Part shown: positions 9,783 through 11,350 of the stretch, in pieces
How the letters are laid out: each line of letters starts with the position of its first letter
Numbering within the stretch: the first letter of the stretch is position 1
NCBI GenBank assembly: GCA_910592005.1
Contig: CAJVPP010003548.1
Coordinates: forward strand, 1 to 11,350
Direction of reading: 5' to 3'
Length of the DNA stretch: 11,350 nucleotides
Source: Funneliformis mosseae
Lineage: Eukaryota > Glomeromycota > Glomeromycetes > Glomerales > Glomeraceae
Program-made: the position numbers and the translations under genes
Notes under the pieces: model-generated
What the model saw: the letters and a program-made list of their open reading frames with translations, nothing else
What the model was told of the DNA's origin: nothing
Databases searched by the model: none

Positions 9783-10103
9783 ATATGGTATATGTCTACC
9801 GAATGCTTCCTCTACCTATCTGCTCTCATTAAAGGAATGATTCCTCAAACACTGTACAATTTTATTTACAATGCCATGGGATCAAAGAACCTTACTTATA
9901 TGATGCTTTCAGCCTTTATGTATCACCTTTTCAAATAAATACAGGTAATATGGGTTGAACAGTATTTAAAACAAGCTGCATTCAAAAAATCACACAACAT
10001 TAACTTAAGAACAAAGAAAGATAACACTACTGCAACAGGATATAACATCACAAGCTCTATTCCTTCTGCAAACATTAATGAATCAATCAACAAAATGGTC
10101 TGA

Positions 10104-10319
10104 TACAGATCCCACTGGTTGGATTTTTGGTGCCATAGTGGCCAAGCCCTTTCTCATTCAGTTGGTTACTGGAATATGATATAGATTCTGGGAAAGTGCA
10201 GTTGGTCTTAATTTAGTTTAGATTAAATAGAGATTTTTGTATTTTCTTAAATTTGTATAATTTAACTTTGTTATTTGTACTTTGAATTTAATAAAGATCA
10301 TGCGAAACTACCGCACTTT
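10104..10319 (+). other. LINE 3' UTR with GC-richer patch
   Basis: This non-coding segment follows the ORF2 stop. Bases 10111-10170 are close to half G+C by hand count, well above the surrounding DNA. A short hairpin is possible at 10132-10142 (GCCA, loop TAG, TGGC), or a longer bulged one using TTGG 10127-10130 with CCAA 10142-10145. In LINEs the 3' UTR is where the reverse transcriptase recognises its template; that role for this patch is inferred. Confidence 0.6.
10290..10295 (+). promoter_or_regulatory. Polyadenylation signal AATAAA of the LINE
   Basis: A canonical AATAAA lies 24 nt before the A-run at 10320, the usual spacing to a cleavage site. It supports the idea that the inserted copy derives from a polyadenylated transcript. 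Confidence 0.8.
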
Positions 10320-10341
10320 AAAAAAAAAAAAAAAAAAAAAA
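10320..10341 (+). repeat. LINE poly(A) tail, 22 A
   Basis: An uninterrupted run of 22 A ends exactly at the right target-site duplication. This is the hallmark of a retrotransposed 3' end. Confidence 0.93.
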
Positions 10342-10358
10342 TGTTTTTATAAAATCCA
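10342..10358 (+). repeat. Right LINE target-site duplication (17 bp)
   Basis: This is the perfect second copy of 3578-3594. It begins at the first base after the A-run. Target-primed reverse transcription normally produces duplications of about this size. Confidence 0.92.
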
Positions 10359-11038
10359 GCCTTTTTTCATACTGTTATATATAAATAGGATTTCTAAATA
10401 CAATTTTTTAAAAATTCCGTAGTAAAAAATTTTATTTGAATAGCCTTTAAATTATAATATTAATCTCAATACCAAAGCCAAGATCTTTGGTTCACAATGA
10501 TTAAGATTCTGCCCAAATGCTTTGATTTCTAAGATATATATATTATTGATAGCGAAAAATTCAAAGATAGAATTGAGGAGTCATTTCCATTTTTGGCAAC
10601 TGCAAACTGTTACAACTTCACGTAACAAAGAGATGTCGCGTGAAGCATATGCTAAATAAATTCAGGAAGTAAGGTTCTAAATCTGGCCATGGATCCTTAG
10701 ATAATTTATTGAGAATTTGCGAATATATTCAATATCCGAGTATTCTATGAATATTGAGTAACATTTGATCGATCCATTTATCTTTTTATACATATGCATT
10801 TGGTAAAGAATTTATGGTTATAAACAAACAAACAAACCAAGATTCTGACAATTATAAAGTTTTATTATCATATGACAATTGGCGTAAAACTTTAAATCTC
10901 AACTTTTGACATGCTTAATTTTATGAGTTTGTAAAGCATTAAAGCGATATATCAGTATCACGTGTAAACATTCCGAAAATCCATTATCAATGTCTTTGAA
11001 TTTACATTTAAAATAGGTAGTTTTTGAATTTATTTAGA

Positions 11039-11058
11039 TTTTTTTTTTTTTTTTTTTT
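11039..11058 (-). repeat. 20-nt poly(T) run (poly(A) on the minus strand)
   Basis: Twenty T in a row are followed by a GT-rich stretch (CA-rich on the minus strand). It could be the tail of a minus-strand retrocopy whose 5' part lies to the right, but I found no duplication and no AATAAA at the right distance on that strand. A simple homopolymer is equally possible. Confidence 0.5.
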
Positions 11059-11309
11059 GTTGGTGTTTGTGATTTGTGTTTGTAATAATTAAAAAATAAA
11101 TGTATGAATGTATAATTAACGTGAAATGAACATCGAAACTAATGAATAATTTTTTGGCGCGAAATTTCTGAATAAAATTAGAGTAAATTAAGGGGAAATT
11201 AATAAATAAAATTACGATAGACAAAATTACAAAAATGGTCAGATATTTTTCTAACAATTAATAGCAAAAGTACAAATGCTCATAAGTACCCTATATAAAA
11301 ATTATAAAA

Positions 11310-11350
11310 AATAATAGTAATAATAATAGTAATAAGAATGTAATAATAAT
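11310..11350 (+). repeat. AAT-type microsatellite, imperfect
   Basis: The window ends in repeated AAT/AGT trinucleotides with a few interruptions (AATAATAGTAATAATAATAG and on). It probably continues past the window edge. Confidence 0.75.

Larger units (their letters stand above)
5625..10103 (+). pseudogene. LINE ORF2 polyprotein (EN-RT-RNase H-CCHC), broken
   Basis: The ATG at 5625 (MTSINILKLSF) lies 70 nt after ORF1 and fits the usual start of the endonuclease domain. The stop is TGA at 10101-10103. Without the nested MITE and one ATAT the gene is about 4,320 nt, near 1,440 residues, normal for a LINE with RNase H. The protein nicks target DNA and copies its own RNA at the nick. Reading requires about twelve frame changes; long coherent blocks are 5857-6225, 6401-6655, 6662-7105, 7318-7865, 8561-9090 and 9207-10103. 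Stops inside the blocks sit where the family has Gln (for example 5941, 6019, 6699, 6999, 7050, 7062) or Trp (6255, 7402, 7621, 7840, 7992, 8771, 9510). The domains are listed separately. Family identity is certain; restored residues are inferred from memory of the family. Confidence 0.92.
3595..10341 (+). mobile_element. LINE retrotransposon, full insertion, inactivated, with nested MITE
   Basis: The 6.75-kb plus-strand element runs from the left target duplication to a 22-A tail at the right duplication. The order is a very short 5' leader, ORF1 (to 5554), a 70-nt gap, ORF2 (5625-10103), and a 3' UTR of about 220 nt with AATAAA. ORF2 holds an endonuclease, a reverse transcriptase, an RNase H and a C-terminal CCHC knuckle, an order found in RNase H-bearing LINE clades such as I and Tad1. 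I could not place the clade more exactly. Both ORFs carry many stops and about a dozen frame changes, so this copy is dead. A 155-bp MITE interrupts the ORF2 tail. No 5' truncation is evident, because ORF1 begins within about 35 nt of the duplication. Confidence 0.93.
10359..11350. other. Right flank, no defensible gene
   Basis: This flank is somewhat less A/T-uniform than the left one. One frame is open at 10501-10656 (about 52 codons, ending SREAYAK before TAA 10657). Another carries DSEKFKDRIEESFPFLATA at about 10548-10605. They overlap in different frames, both are soon closed, and I recognise neither. They could be debris of an old coding sequence. A short AAAC run lies at 10822-10838. 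Confidence 0.45.

Noticed and set aside
3595..10103. Ciliate-like genetic code (TAA/TAG as Gln) for the whole element
   Set aside because: TAG also stands at expected Trp sites (6255, 7402, 7992), TGA at Trp and Arg sites, and catalytic acidic residues are lost. Mutation explains all of these; recoding does not.
10113..10121. CCACTGGTT in the LINE 3' UTR matching the Tigger terminal repeat start
   Set aside because: Only nine bases match, there is no partner end and no TA duplication, and the segment is part of a continuous LINE 3' UTR. Taken as chance.
11030..11257. Minus-strand open frame of 75 codons with hydrophobic segments
   Set aside because: It ends in a lysine run translated from the poly(T) tract, and its hydrophobic character is what AT-rich non-coding DNA gives. 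No supporting context.
1..11350. Host genes, tRNA, rRNA or CRISPR-like arrays
   Set aside because: I looked for cloverleaf arms, rRNA-like conserved words and regular spaced repeats on both strands and found none. All convincing coding signal belongs to mobile elements.

Overview
The window looks like a repeat-filled stretch of a very AT-rich eukaryotic nuclear genome. I see no host gene I can defend. Poly(A)-tailed retroelement DNA, a spliceosomal-type intron, a CENP-B-like transposase and RNase H-bearing LINE motifs rule out a bacterial reading. The protein families, as I remember them, resemble the Tigger-like and LINE proteins abundant in arbuscular mycorrhizal fungi such as Rhizophagus. 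The organism is an inference, not something the sequence proves.

Layout. (1) 1-352 is AT-rich flank. (2) 353-2502 is a complete but dead pogo/Tigger-like DNA transposon. It has 13-bp terminal inverted repeats, a TA-type target site, and one minus-strand transposase pseudogene (601-2252) containing a probable 65-nt GT-AG intron. (3) 2505-3577 is AT-rich spacer with one weak imperfect repeat. (4) 3595-10341 is a full insertion of a 6.7-kb LINE between perfect 17-bp target-site duplications (3578-3594 and 10342-10358). Its layout is ORF1, ORF2 (apurinic-type endonuclease, reverse transcriptase, RNase H, CCHC knuckle), 3' UTR, AATAAA signal, and 22 A. (5) 9628-9782 is a 155-bp MITE with 48-bp inverted repeats and an ATAT duplication, inserted into the ORF2 tail. 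(6) 10359-11350 is AT-rich right flank with a 20-nt poly(T) run and a trinucleotide-like repeat.

The strongest theme is how these elements died. Both pseudogenes keep long stretches of one reading frame but carry dozens of stops. Where the original residue can be judged from family motifs, it was nearly always Gln, Trp or Arg, that is, codons one C-to-T or G-to-A step from a stop. Catalytic acidic residues in both elements changed the same way: third DDE Asp to Asn, RT YxDD to YIND, RNase H Glu to Lys. This fits G:C-to-A:T hypermutation or strongly AT-biased decay better than a reassigned genetic code, because TAG and TGA each stand at more than one kind of residue.

Order of events: the MITE landed inside the already integrated LINE or its parent copy. 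Removing 159 bp (the MITE plus one ATAT) rejoins ORF2 exactly. None of the three elements can encode an active enzyme here.
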